From Planococcus shixiaomingii (GTDB lineage: Bacteria > Bacillota > Bacilli > Bacillales_A > Planococcaceae): DNA of 64,000 nt. The stretch's first letter is position 1; each line of letters starts with the position of its first letter. The DNA lies in NCBI RefSeq assembly GCF_030413615.1, contig NZ_CP129236.1, forward strand, positions 1,286,001-1,350,000, in the 5' to 3' direction. The notes beneath the pieces were generated by a model. That model was not told the origin of the DNA, did no database searches, and worked only from the letters and a program-made list of their open reading frames with translations. Shown here piece after piece: positions 8,348-19,521 of this stretch. The position numbers were made by a program, and so were the translations under genes.

Positions 8348-9532
8348 ATGAAATTCAAGTTCGGATTACTACCAAGGATTTTCGTAGCCATTGCATTGGG
8401 GGTTGTTGTCGGATCATTCGCCCCTGAATGGATGGCCCGGGTATTCGCTACATTTAATTCCCTTTTCGGAAACTTCCTTAACTTTATTGTACCTTTGATA
8501 ATTCTTGGTTTTATCGCACCAGGAATTGCACAGCTCGGGAAGGGTTCTGGAAAATTATTAGGGCTTGCTACAGCTTTCGCTTACATTTCAACAATTATTG
8601 CTGGGATTATAGCCTTTTTCGCTGCTACAACGATATTGCCGAAATTCATGAACGGCAAAACGCTGACAGGAGTTGCAGATCCGGAGTCCGCTTTGGCCAC
8701 AAGCTTTATTACGCTTGAACTGCCTCCGGTGTTCGGTGTTATGTCTGCATTGATATTGGCTTTCTTGCTTGGCATCGGTATGGCTTCCACCGGCAGCAAA
8801 ACGATGCTCTCCTTTTTTGACGAGTTTCAGGCGATCATTGAAAAAACCATATCTAATGTCATTATCCCATTACTGCCGTTCCACATTTTCGGCATTTTCG
8901 CCAATATGGCATATGGAGGCGCAGTGGCGAAAATATTGTCGTTATTCGCAATCGTCTTCATCATGATCATCGCTCTTCATTGGATCATGTTGATGCTTCA
9001 ATACACAACGGCCGGTTCATTGAATAAAAAAAATCCGCTCATGTTACTTAAAACAATGCTGCCAGCATATTTCACGGCACTCGGAACACAGTCTTCGGCC
9101 GCCACTATTCCAGTGACACTGCGCCAAGCACGCAAAACGGGCACCAATGAACGTGTGGCAGATTTCACAGTTCCGTTGTTTGCAACAATACATTTATCCG
9201 GCAGTATGATTACGCTCGTGTCGTGCGCGATTGGTGTTCTCATGCTGACAGGCGGAATGCCGACGTTCGGTTCATTCTTTCCATTCATGATGATGCTCGG
9301 AGTTACCATGATTGCTGCTCCTGGAGTGCCAGGCGGTGCTGTAATGGCAGCAATCGGTTTGCTTCAGTCAATGCTTGGGTTTGACCAGACAATGGTTGCA
9401 CTGATGATTGCTCTTTATATGGCTCAAGACAGTTTCGGGACAGCCACAAACGTGACAGGCGACGGAGCGTTGGCTATGATTGTCGACCGTTTTTCAGGAG
9501 AGAACAAAGTTTTGAAAAGTGATAACATTTGA
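8348..9532 (+). CDS. dicarboxylate/amino acid:cation symporter (DAACS family)
   Basis: A 394-residue membrane carrier of the GltP/SstT family. The hairpin-1 serine motif appears as TQSSAATIPVTLRQA, and TM8 ends DSFGTATNVTGDGA, matching the D...NVTGD substrate and Na+ site of GltPh. The usual NMDGT motif of TM7 is changed to HLSGS, and the TM8 arginine that pairs with the side-chain carboxylate in aspartate carriers is replaced by Gly. I therefore infer a neutral or atypical substrate rather than glutamate. It starts after GGGAGGACG and is monocistronic; no riboswitch precedes it. Confidence 0.88.
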   Translation: MKFKFGLLPRIFVAIALGVVVGSFAPEWMARVFATFNSLFGNFLNFIVPLIILGFIAPGIAQLGKGSGKLLGLATAFAYISTIIAGIIAFFAATTILPKFMNGKTLTGVADPESALATSFITLELPPVFGVMSALILAFLLGIGMASTGSKTMLSFFDEFQAIIEKTISNVIIPLLPFHIFGIFANMAYGGAVAKILSLFAIVFIMIIALHWIMLMLQYTTAGSLNKKNPLMLLKTMLPAYFTALGTQSSAATIPVTLRQARKTGTNERVADFTVPLFATIHLSGSMITLVSCAIGVLMLTGGMPTFGSFFPFMMMLGVTMIAAPGVPGGAVMAAIGLLQSMLGFDQTMVALMIALYMAQDSFGTATNVTGDGALAMIVDRFSGENKVLKSDNI

Positions 9533-9617
9533 TGTATTTCGGCTATTTCAACTCATCTATACGCCCACATGATGCTATGGTACGATAACTGAGAATTCAA
9601 ATATCAGGAGGCAAACC

Positions 9618-10139
9618 ATGAAGAAATTACTATTACTGGGCGCAACAGCTGCATTGTTTTTAGGAGCTTGCGGCGAAGAAAGCACTACAGAAGAAAAGAC
9701 AACAGCCAGCACTGAAAGCACTGAGAAAGCACCGGATGCAAAAAAAGAATTGATGAGTTTCTACATGTCTATTCCTCAAGCGATCAACGCAGTTGACGCG
9801 GATTTAAATGCTTTTGAAACAGCGCAAGCGAAGGAAACTCTTCCAGAGGGCGATGATTTGGCGACAATGAAAGAAGCTGCTATCGCTTCTGCCAAAGAAG
9901 CTGGCACAGCTGTCGATGGAATTGAAATTCCGGAAACGTTAGCAGATCACAAAGCTGATATTGAAGGAGCTTTCGCTTCTATAAAAGAATCATATTCGAT
10001 GAAAGCGGACGAATTGGCGAAAGAAGCCTCTTTTGAAGCAGCAAACGCAAAATTCGTAGAAGCAGACGAAGTCTTTAACAAAATGCTAAAAGACCAAGGT
10101 TTGGCACCTTCAAGCATCTTGAACGAAGTATCAAACTAA
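9618..10139 (+). CDS. small lipoprotein of unknown function
   Basis: A 173-residue protein with a lipoprotein signal peptide ending FLGAC (Cys18). A Thr/Ser/Glu-rich linker (about residues 19-45) is followed by a mostly alpha-helical, acidic domain (KELMSFYMSIPQAINAVDAD and on to the C-terminus). I do not recognise a family with certainty. It should be anchored on the outer face of the membrane. It is preceded by CAGGAGG and followed by its own terminator, so it is probably a single-gene unit. Confidence 0.8.
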   Translation: MKKLLLLGATAALFLGACGEESTTEEKTTASTESTEKAPDAKKELMSFYMSIPQAINAVDADLNAFETAQAKETLPEGDDLATMKEAAIASAKEAGTAVDGIEIPETLADHKADIEGAFASIKESYSMKADELAKEASFEAANAKFVEADEVFNKMLKDQGLAPSSILNEVSN

Positions 10140-10150
10140 TAACTTTAGCA

Positions 10151-10177
10151 AACCCGGCAGAAAATGCCGGGTTTTTT
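10151..10177 (+). terminator. intrinsic terminator after the lipoprotein gene
   Basis: Stem AACCCGGCA (10151-10159) / TGCCGGGTT (10165-10173) followed by TTTT. Confidence 0.92.
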
Positions 10178-10316
10178 ATATGGTTTTTTCTGTAAAGATA
10201 CTCAAAAAAATATCGAATAAGTAGTTTTTTGTTTAAGTTCCATTTAAGTGGGTAAATAAAGCATATCCAAACAACTGAAAGGAATGGTTACTATTAATTC
10301 ACCACAAGGATTCAAT

Positions 10317-10487
10317 GTGACAGAAAATATGGAACACGCATTCCGCGATGCTCATGGATTTGGAATACATGAATGTGAAAATAATCCTGACTTACTAGTG
10401 AAAGTGGAACAGAAGCGAGAAAAAGAATATCAGCAAAGCCTACAAGTGGCAGCGCGCATGGATAACCAAGTTCACCGTAATTTATAA
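10317..10487 (+). CDS. small hypothetical protein (56 aa)
   Basis: A short charged protein (TENMEHAFRDAHGFGI...REKEYQQSLQVAARMD) that I do not recognise. The frame is open from an ATG at 10284, but that ATG abuts its only Shine-Dalgarno sequence (AAAGGA, 10278-10283) with no spacer. The GTG at 10317 has AAGGA at 10306-10310 with a 6-base spacer, so I take it as the start; an ATT at 10293, 9 bases from the upstream site, is a third possibility. A terminator follows 3 bases after the stop, which supports this being an expressed gene. Confidence 0.6.
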   Translation: MTENMEHAFRDAHGFGIHECENNPDLLVKVEQKREKEYQQSLQVAARMDNQVHRNL

Positions 10488-10490
10488 AAG

Positions 10491-10520
10491 AAGCCAATGC
10501 CTAGTGCATTGGCTTTTTTT
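10491..10520 (+). terminator. intrinsic terminator
   Basis: Perfect 10-bp stem AAGCCAATGC (10491-10500) / GCATTGGCTT (10506-10515) with a T-run. Confidence 0.93.
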
Positions 10521-10747
10521 TAATGATATGTATTCTCAATTAGTGGCTTTTTATTGAAAATAAAAAGCGATTAAATTTGCAGCTAAAAAACTCTTATTTC
10601 TTTTAGAAAATCAGTATTGTAAATTGTTTTATTCTCAATTGAGGATCCGGTTTAATGATTTGCTACTGTGGTGGTTTTCGGTTAAGATTAGAATGATACT
10701 AATTAAGAATGGTTTCCATTCAAAATTAACTTTATGGAGGTATTTAC

Positions 10748-11527
10748 ATGTCAACTTTGGTTATCCAAGATTTGCACGTTGAAATCGAAGGAAAAGAGAT
10801 TTTAAAAGGTGTAAACTTAACAATTAAAACAGGTGAAATCCATGCAATCATGGGGCCGAACGGAACGGGGAAATCCACTCTAGCTTCTGCTATCATGGGG
10901 CATCCTAAATATACAGTAACTTCTGGAAGCATTACATTGGACGGCGAAGACGTGCTTGAGATGGAAGTTGACGAACGCGCTCGCGCTGGCCTTTTCCTTG
11001 GCATGCAATACCCAAGTGAAATTTCTGGTGTAACGAATGCTGACTTTATGCGCTCTGCTATGAACGCACGCCGCGAAGAAGGCGATGAAATTTCCTTAAT
11101 GAAATTCATTCGTGAATTAGATAAGAAAATGGAAGTTTTGGATATGGAAGAAGAAATGGCGCAGCGTTACTTGAATGAAGGTTTCTCGGGCGGGGAAAAG
11201 AAACGCAATGAAATCCTTCAGATGATGATGATCAAACCTTCGTTTGCTATCTTGGATGAAATCGATTCCGGACTTGATATCGATGCATTGAAAGTTGTAG
11301 CAGAAGGCATTAACCAAATGAGAAGCGAAGAATTTGGCTGCCTAATCATCACTCACTACCAACGTTTGCTGAACTACATCACGCCTGACCATGTTCACGT
11401 AATGATGCAAGGCCGCGTAGTGAAATCCGGCGGAGCAGAACTTGCTCACCAACTTGAAGCAGAAGGCTACGACTGGATCAAAGCGGAACTTGGCATTGAA
11501 GACGAGACCGTAGGACAAGAAGCATAA
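10748..11527 (+). CDS. sufC: Fe-S assembly ATPase SufC
   Basis: A 259-residue ABC-type ATPase that binds SufB and SufD to form the scaffold complex for Fe-S cluster assembly. Walker A is GPNGTGKST, the signature is FSGGEKKRNEILQMM and Walker B is FAILDEIDSGLD, the SufC-specific variants. It has no membrane domain. The start follows TATGGAGG. It is the first gene of sufCDSUB; the 260-base upstream gap should hold the operon promoter, but I could not confirm a specific operator there. Confidence 0.97.
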   Translation: MSTLVIQDLHVEIEGKEILKGVNLTIKTGEIHAIMGPNGTGKSTLASAIMGHPKYTVTSGSITLDGEDVLEMEVDERARAGLFLGMQYPSEISGVTNADFMRSAMNARREEGDEISLMKFIRELDKKMEVLDMEEEMAQRYLNEGFSGGEKKRNEILQMMMIKPSFAILDEIDSGLDIDALKVVAEGINQMRSEEFGCLIITHYQRLLNYITPDHVHVMMQGRVVKSGGAELAHQLEAEGYDWIKAELGIEDETVGQEA

Positions 11528-11545
11528 TTGGAAGGGGAGACTAAC

Positions 11546-14509
<2,964 letters not shown>

Positions 14510-14530
14510 TACAAGAACGGAGGAACGACA

Positions 14531-15928
14531 ATGGCGAAAAAAATGCCAGAAATCGGTGATTATAAATATGGTTTCCACGACAAGGATGTTTCTGTTTTCC
14601 GATCTAAACGCGGACTGACAGAAGATATTGTCAGAGAAATTTCGAAAATCAAAGAAGAGCCGGAATGGATGCTTGATTCCCGTTTGAAAGCTCTGAAGTT
14701 GTTTTATTCTATGCCGATGCCACAATGGGGCGGCGACTTAAATTCATTGAACTTTGACGAAATTACGTATTACGTAAAACCATCAGAAGCAAGCCAAACT
14801 TCATGGGATGAAGTGCCTGAAGAAATCAAAGCAACTTTTGACAAACTCGGCATTCCTGAAGCGGAACAAAAATACTTGGCGGGTGTATCTGCCCAGTATG
14901 AATCCGAAGTGGTTTACCACAACATGAAAGTTGAACTTGAAGACATGGGAATCGTCTTTAAAGATACAGGATCTGCGCTTCGTGAAAACGAAGACTTGTT
15001 TAAAGAGCATTGGCAGTCGGTTATTCCAGCGGCAGACAACAAATTTGCAGCGCTGAACACAGCGGTATGGTCAGGTGGATCATTCATTTACGTACCACCG
15101 GGCATCAAAGTGGAATCTCCGCTTCAAGCTTATTTCCGCATCAACTCGGAAAACATGGGCCAGTTCGAGCGTACATTGATCATCGTAGATGAAGGCGCAA
15201 GCGTTCACTATGTAGAAGGCTGTACAGCTCCTGTTTACACAACTAACTCCTTGCACTCTGCAGTTGTTGAAATCATTGTTAAAAAAGATGCATATTGCCG
15301 TTACACTACAATCCAAAACTGGGCAAACAACGTTTATAACCTTGTGACGAAACGTGCGTTTGTTGATGCAAATGGAACAATGGAGTGGATTGACGGAAAT
15401 ATCGGATCTAAATTGACTATGAAATACCCAGCTGTTTACCTTCGCGGGGAAGGCGCTCGCGGTATGACTCTTTCTATTGCAATTGCAGGGAAAGGCCAAC
15501 ACCAAGACGCTGGAGCGAAAATGATTCACTTAGCGCCAAATACTTCTTCTTCAATCGTTTCGAAATCCATTTCGAAACAAGGCGGGAAAGTATCGTACCG
15601 TGGTATCGTTCGTTTCGGACGCAAAGCGGACGGCGCTCGTTCGAACATCGAGTGTGACACATTGATCATGGACAACCAGTCGACATCTGATACAATTCCA
15701 TACAACGAAATCTTAAACGATAACGTCTCGTTGGAGCACGAAGCGAAAGTTTCGAAAGTATCAGAAGAGCAATTGTTCTACTTGATGAGCCGCGGTGTTT
15801 CCGAGCAAGAAGCGACAGAAATGATCGTAATGGGCTTTATCGAGCCATTCACAAAAGAACTTCCGATGGAGTATGCGGTAGAAATGAACCGCCTCATCAA
15901 GTTCGAGATGGAAGGCAGTATTGGTTAA
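14531..15928 (+). CDS. sufB: Fe-S cluster scaffold protein SufB
   Basis: A 465-residue SufB, the scaffold subunit on which the nascent cluster is built. Family features include [44 protein letters not shown], and the C-terminal [20 protein letters not shown]. The start ATG follows ACGGAGGAACG. It closes the sufCDSUB operon and is followed by a strong terminator. The length is as expected, and no key residues appear to be lost. Confidence 0.98.
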   Translation: MAKKMPEIGDYKYGFHDKDVSVFRSKRGLTEDIVREISKIKEEPEWMLDSRLKALKLFYSMPMPQWGGDLNSLNFDEITYYVKPSEASQTSWDEVPEEIKATFDKLGIPEAEQKYLAGVSAQYESEVVYHNMKVELEDMGIVFKDTGSALRENEDLFKEHWQSVIPAADNKFAALNTAVWSGGSFIYVPPGIKVESPLQAYFRINSENMGQFERTLIIVDEGASVHYVEGCTAPVYTTNSLHSAVVEIIVKKDAYCRYTTIQNWANNVYNLVTKRAFVDANGTMEWIDGNIGSKLTMKYPAVYLRGEGARGMTLSIAIAGKGQHQDAGAKMIHLAPNTSSSIVSKSISKQGGKVSYRGIVRFGRKADGARSNIECDTLIMDNQSTSDTIPYNEILNDNVSLEHEAKVSKVSEEQLFYLMSRGVSEQEATEMIVMGFIEPFTKELPMEYAVEMNRLIKFEMEGSIG

Positions 15929-15933
15929 TTTCC

Positions 15934-15975
15934 TTATCCCTTGCTATAGCAGTGCTATGGCAAGGGTATTTTTTT
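15934..15975 (+). terminator. terminator of the suf operon
   Basis: Long imperfect stem TATCCCTTGCTATAGCA (about 15935-15951) / TGCTATGGCAAGGGTA (about 15953-15968) and a run of seven T. Confidence 0.9.
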
Positions 15976-16107
15976 GCCTATTTTTCCTTGCCGGCAAGTT
16001 TGTAGTTATTCATCTAACTGTTTGATAAATCTACTGCAAGGTGAAGTAGAGTGATAGTGATTCAACACTTTAAACTTTTAAGTGACTTCATAGAGAAGTC
16101 TACTAAT

Positions 16108-16154
16108 AACGCATACAAAAAAAGTAGCCAGTCGGCTACTTTTTTTTATGCGTT
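16108..16154. terminator. long orphan hairpin, terminator-like in both directions
   Basis: AACGCAT at 16108-16114 and AAAAAAAGTAGCC at 16117-16129 pair with GGCTACTTTTTTT (16134-16146) and ATGCGTT (16148-16154), giving about 20 bp with a 2-base bulge and an AGTC loop. It lies about 130 bases past the suf terminator and has no coding gene in front of it on the plus strand. It could close the small broken frame to its right on the minus strand, or a short RNA from 15976-16107. Confidence 0.6.
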
Positions 16155-16171
16155 AAAGAAAAGTCGCATCT

Positions 16172-16315
16172 TTATGATCTAACAGGAAACCAACCTTCAA
16201 CTTCTAATATAGCTTTCCATAATGGTGTTGGGATGATGGCCTTTTGTTGATCTTTTTTTGTTAAGTGATAAATAATGCTATCTTCCTTATTATCTTTGCA
16301 TGTAATATCCTCCGA
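16172..16315 (-). pseudogene. small frameshifted reading frame with an ideal ribosome site
   Basis: On the minus strand, GGAGG (16313-16309) is followed after 7 bases by ATG (16301-16299), but this frame stops after three codons. The frame one base over is open from 16297 to a TAA at 16172 and reads like a protein: KDNKEDSIIYHLTKKDQQ, then LWKAILEVEGWFPVRS. Removing the single C at 16298 (plus-strand G) would join the ATG to this frame and give about 42 residues. I take it as a small gene broken by one base, or a sequencing error. The family is not recognised. Confidence 0.5.
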
Positions 16316-16345
16316 CTAAATTATCATTCTTTCATATATATGATG

Positions 16346-16399
16346 AAAAAGGCAGTCTCGCAAATCGCTGAAAACGGATTGGTGAGACAGCCCTTCTTT
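16346..16399 (-). terminator. terminator of the HxlR-type regulator gene
   Basis: On the minus strand, GGCTGTCTC...GATTTGCGAGACTGCC folds into a long imperfect hairpin followed by TTTTTC. It lies about 45 bases after the regulator stop codon. Confidence 0.75.
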
Positions 16400-16444
16400 T
16401 GTTTGTATAAATAAACCATTGAGTAAGTTGCAGTTAACTTGTTT

Positions 16445-16753
16445 TTATTTAATCCAAACCTGAGACCAGTTCTCGATTGTTCTCAAAATAGGTTCCATCG
16501 AATACCCTTTTTCTGTTAAAGAGTATTCAATAACAACAGGTGTCGAAGGGAAGATTTCACGTTTCACTATATCTAGGTGCTCTAATTCTTTTAATCGTTC
16601 CGATAATACTTTTCCGCTAATGCCAATAGACGATTGAATTTCACCAAAACGTTGTGTGCCTAGTAATAATTGATAAACAACTAATGCCACCCATTTTTGA
16701 CTTAGAAGGGAAATGGATTTTTCGAACTTTGGACAGATCGTCAGTTGTGCCAA
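16445..16753 (-). CDS. HxlR-family redox regulator (CatR/YodB-like)
   Basis: A 102-residue winged-helix HxlR protein. A single N-terminal cysteine, Cys7 in LTICPKFEKS, sits where YodB and CatR of B. subtilis carry their quinone/diamide-sensing cysteine. The DNA-binding part is RFGEIQSSIGISGKVLSERL and the wing follows in VIEYSLTEKG. The start is TTG at 16753 with GAGGTG upstream. It is divergent from catD, and the intergenic region has a palindrome over the catD promoter. I infer that it represses catDE and is inactivated by thiol oxidation or alkylation. Confidence 0.88.
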   Translation of the reverse strand: MAQLTICPKFEKSISLLSQKWVALVVYQLLLGTQRFGEIQSSIGISGKVLSERLKELEHLDIVKREIFPSTPVVIEYSLTEKGYSMEPILRTIENWSQVWIK

Positions 16754-16822
16754 GTATTTTCACCTCATTTTTATATAGTGTAACACGAAAAGTTATTAAG
16801 TTATAAAAATTAAATTGATAAC

Positions 16823-16869
16823 TTGACAACATCTTGTGTTATAGATATAGTAAGTTACATTAAGTAACT
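16823..16869 (+). promoter_or_regulatory. catD promoter with overlapping operator
   Basis: A sigma-A promoter TTGACA (16823-16828), 17-base spacer, TATAGT (16846-16851). Immediately downstream, across the expected +1, lies the palindrome AGTTAC (16853-16858) ATTAA GTAACT (16864-16869). A second, weaker pair, AAGTTAT near 16798 and ATAACTT near 16817, flanks the -35 side. The position is ideal for a repressor that blocks polymerase. Binding by the adjacent HxlR protein is inferred. Confidence 0.8.
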
Positions 16870-16892
16870 AATTATTAGAGGAGAGAAAAGAA

Positions 16893-17297
16893 ATGAGCAA
16901 ACAAGAAATAGGGAAAGTTATTTTAAGAACAGTATTAGGTTTAACGTTCTTCATCCACGGCGTAGCAAAATTCCAAGGAGGAATTTCAAATACAGCAGGA
17001 TATTTTGACAGCCTAGGTATACCAGGAATTCTAGCTTACGCCGTTGCTTCTATAGAATTGGTAGGAGGAATCGCATTAATTCTCGGAATCGGAACAAAAA
17101 TTGCTGCTTCGTTGCTTGCGATAATTATGGCCGGAGCTATTGTTACAGCAAAACTTCCAGCTGGGTTCCTCGGGAATGGGCAAATGGCAGGATATGAACT
17201 TGATTTGGCATTATTAGCAATGTCACTGTTCTTTGTATTAGCGGATAAAGCCGTCTTATCTTTAGATAACAAACTATTTACCTCGAATAAAAACTAG
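16893..17297 (+). CDS. catD: DoxX-family membrane protein CatD
   Basis: A 134-residue protein with four predicted membrane spans and the DoxX pattern FFIHGVAKFQGG near the N-terminus. In B. subtilis, the homologous CatD is encoded with the dioxygenase CatE and induced by catechol and quinones; its exact role (probably quinone or thiol redox at the membrane) is not fixed. The start follows AGAGGAGAG. It is the first gene of a unit that continues into catE 10 bases later. Confidence 0.88.
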   Translation: MSKQEIGKVILRTVLGLTFFIHGVAKFQGGISNTAGYFDSLGIPGILAYAVASIELVGGIALILGIGTKIAASLLAIIMAGAIVTAKLPAGFLGNGQMAGYELDLALLAMSLFFVLADKAVLSLDNKLFTSNKN

Positions 17298-17307
17298 GAG
17301 GAATAAA

Positions 17308-18159
17308 ATGAACTTCCATAATAATCAAACCACTTTTGTTAGTCATGTTAATGTAAAGGTCGAGAATTTAGAAAGGTCTTTACGGTTTTATCAAGAAATT
17401 CTCGGATTCGATATTTTAGAACAAACAGCTAAGGCTGCAAAACTGACCACAGACGGGAAGACAAGTATCTTATCGTTGGAACAACCTGAAAATGTCATTC
17501 CGAAACAAGGAAGAACGACGGGGCTGTATCATTTTGCTCTTCTATTGCCAGAGAAAAAAGACTTGGCTGATATCGTTGTCCATTTATCAGAAAATGGTGT
17601 CCGTTTCGGATCATCCGATCATCTTGTCAGTGAAGCGTTGTATCTGCATGATCCCGATGGAAACGAGATTGAAATATATATTGATCGAGATCCCTCTGAA
17701 TGGAGCTGGACTGGCGAGGAAGTCGCCATGGCAGTGGATCCATTGAATTTTGAAAGATTATTAAAGAATCGTGTACCTGGTAAAGTGTGGGAAGGGATGC
17801 CTGCAGGGACGTTAATGGGGCATATCCATTTACACGTTTCTGAACTAGTGAAAACGGAAGAATTCTATGTGACAGGCCTTGGGTTTGATGTAGTTAACCG
17901 TTTTGGTAAACAAGCATTATTCTTATCTACAGGAAAATATCATCACCATATCGGCGTTAATACTTGGAACGGAGTAGGAGCACCAAAGCCGCCAAAAAAT
18001 AGTGTCGGAATGGAATCTTTCACACTCATGCTGCCTAATGAAGAAGCGATTGAAGAAACAGTCGATAACTTGCAAAAAATCGGCGTATCCGTAACAGAAG
18101 AAGAAGGAAGACGCATCGCTTATGATCCATCTGGAAATCGTATAGAGCTAGCTGCTTAA
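17308..18159 (+). CDS. catE: VOC-family extradiol dioxygenase CatE
   Basis: A 283-residue protein of two glyoxalase/VOC modules (about 10-130 and 168-283), the CatE/catechol 2,3-dioxygenase architecture. The C-terminal module keeps the 2-His-1-Glu iron site: His172 in GHIHLHVSEL, a histidine of the YHHHIG cluster (212-214), and Glu280 in GNRIELAA. It probably opens the ring of catechol-type compounds and so removes quinone precursors. It is 10 bases after catD and 13 bases before the next gene, within the same transcript. Confidence 0.9.
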   Translation: MNFHNNQTTFVSHVNVKVENLERSLRFYQEILGFDILEQTAKAAKLTTDGKTSILSLEQPENVIPKQGRTTGLYHFALLLPEKKDLADIVVHLSENGVRFGSSDHLVSEALYLHDPDGNEIEIYIDRDPSEWSWTGEEVAMAVDPLNFERLLKNRVPGKVWEGMPAGTLMGHIHLHVSELVKTEEFYVTGLGFDVVNRFGKQALFLSTGKYHHHIGVNTWNGVGAPKPPKNSVGMESFTLMLPNEEAIEETVDNLQKIGVSVTEEEGRRIAYDPSGNRIELAA

Positions 18160-18172
18160 GGGGGAATTGGCA

Positions 18173-19240
18173 TTGTCTACAACAAAACCGAATGGCATTG
18201 AAATAGGGATCTATTCACTTGCAGATATAGGACCAGATCCTCTTACCGGAAAAACAATAAGTCCGAAGCAAAGAATGGATGAAATAGTTAAGGCGGCCAA
18301 ACTTGCCGATGAAGCAGGCCTTGATGTGTTTGGAGTGGGAGAGCATCACCGGTTGGATTATGCTGTTTCCTCTCCGGCAGTAGTTTTATCTGCCATTGCG
18401 CAAGCAACAAAGAACATTAAGCTAACAAGTGCTACTAGTGTATTAAGCACATTAGATCCGGTTCGGTTGTATGAAGACTTTGCCACATTGGATTTGATTT
18501 CTGATGGCCGTGCGGAAATATTAGCAGGCCGCGGAGCTTTCATCGAGTCTTTCCCGCTTTTCGGATACAGCACGAATGACTATAATGAGCTTTTTGATGA
18601 GCATATGGATTTATTATTAAAGCTAAATAAAAATGAAATAGTTTCATGGAACGGAAATATTCGTTCTCCATTAAAGAAAGCGGAAATCTCTCCTAGGCCT
18701 ATGCAAAAACAACTTCCAATATGGATTGGAGTTGGAGGCACACCTGAAAGTGCCGAGCGGGCTGGAAGATTGGGTGTCGGTATGGCTTTAGCCATATTAG
18801 GTGGGGATCCAATCAGATTTAAACCACTCGTTGATATTTATCGCCAAGCAGGTTTACAGGCTGGGCATTCACCGGACCAATTGAGTGTTGGTGTTAATGG
18901 ACATTGTTATATTGCGAGAACGTCTGAAGAAGCGAAGGAAGAGTTTTATCCCTACTACTCCAATTACTGGAGTTACGTCAACCGCCAACGCGGAATGGGG
19001 ACGAGAATGTCGAGGCAGGATTTTGAGCAAATGGCCAGCCCCGAAACTGCATTGTTTGTTGGAAGTCCAGAGCAAATAATGAAAAAGATCCTTCGTCAGC
19101 ACGAATTATATGGACATTCACGTTTTCTTGCACAAGTAGATGTTGGCGGATTGCCATTTGAAAAAGTTGCGAAGAACATAGAATTGCTGGCAACTGAAGT
19201 GGTACCGATGCTGAAGAAGGCAATGAGTCAAAGCATATAG
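18173..19240 (+). CDS. LLM-class flavin-dependent oxidoreductase
   Basis: A 355-residue bacterial-luciferase-like TIM-barrel protein using reduced FMN. Typical segments are the N-terminal GIYSLAD, GVGEHHRLDYAVSSPAVVLS and PIWIGVGGTPESAERAGRLG. The frame allows a TTG at 18167, but the TTG at 18173 has AAGGGGGA with a 7-base spacer and is more likely. It is in the catDE transcript, so it may oxidise or reduce an aromatic or reactive electrophile. The actual substrate cannot be told from sequence. Confidence 0.88.
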   Translation: MSTTKPNGIEIGIYSLADIGPDPLTGKTISPKQRMDEIVKAAKLADEAGLDVFGVGEHHRLDYAVSSPAVVLSAIAQATKNIKLTSATSVLSTLDPVRLYEDFATLDLISDGRAEILAGRGAFIESFPLFGYSTNDYNELFDEHMDLLLKLNKNEIVSWNGNIRSPLKKAEISPRPMQKQLPIWIGVGGTPESAERAGRLGVGMALAILGGDPIRFKPLVDIYRQAGLQAGHSPDQLSVGVNGHCYIARTSEEAKEEFYPYYSNYWSYVNRQRGMGTRMSRQDFEQMASPETALFVGSPEQIMKKILRQHELYGHSRFLAQVDVGGLPFEKVAKNIELLATEVVPMLKKAMSQSI

Positions 19241-19284
19241 CCAGCTTCGAAACATATGGAACGCACTCAGAAAGTTACGTCTGA

Positions 19285-19521
19285 TTCACTAGTTGGCATG
19301 ATGCAATCGGTAAAACATCTGCATCTAAGGTAAAGGATGTTACTAGTAATGAATTTACAGTGATTGTTAATCGGAAAAAGTTAAATGATATCAACATAAG
19401 GCGTTTACCAAGAACACTAGGGCTTGATTTTAACTATCATTCTCCTGAAATAATGCTTTCGTTTACTGGGAGTAATAAAATGTTCGTACACTTTGAAGAA
19501 TGTAATGGAGGATGGATAAAC
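19285..19521 (+). pseudogene. in-frame protein remnant without a start
   Basis: Between the stop at 19282-19284 and the start of the next gene, 79 codons are open in the same frame as that gene and look protein-like: SWHDAIGKTSASKVKDVTSN, NRKKLNDINIRRLPRTLGL, then EIMLSFTGSNKMFVHFEEC. The only in-frame starts are GTG at 19360 and late ATGs, none with a ribosome site. The next gene has its own good site and N-terminus. I read this as the tail of a decayed gene; the family is not recognised. Confidence 0.45.

Noticed and set aside
10521..10747. Possible Fur/PerR-type operator upstream of sufC; direct repeat TATTCTCAATT at 10531 and 10630
   Set aside because: Only weak AT-rich matches were seen and the repeat is far from a recognisable promoter; not enough to call a site.
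16051..16185. A 44-codon plus-strand frame starting GTG after AAGGTGA
   Set aside because: It runs through the long hairpin at 16108-16154 and encodes a low-complexity, poorly structured peptide; a terminator or small RNA explains the sequence better.
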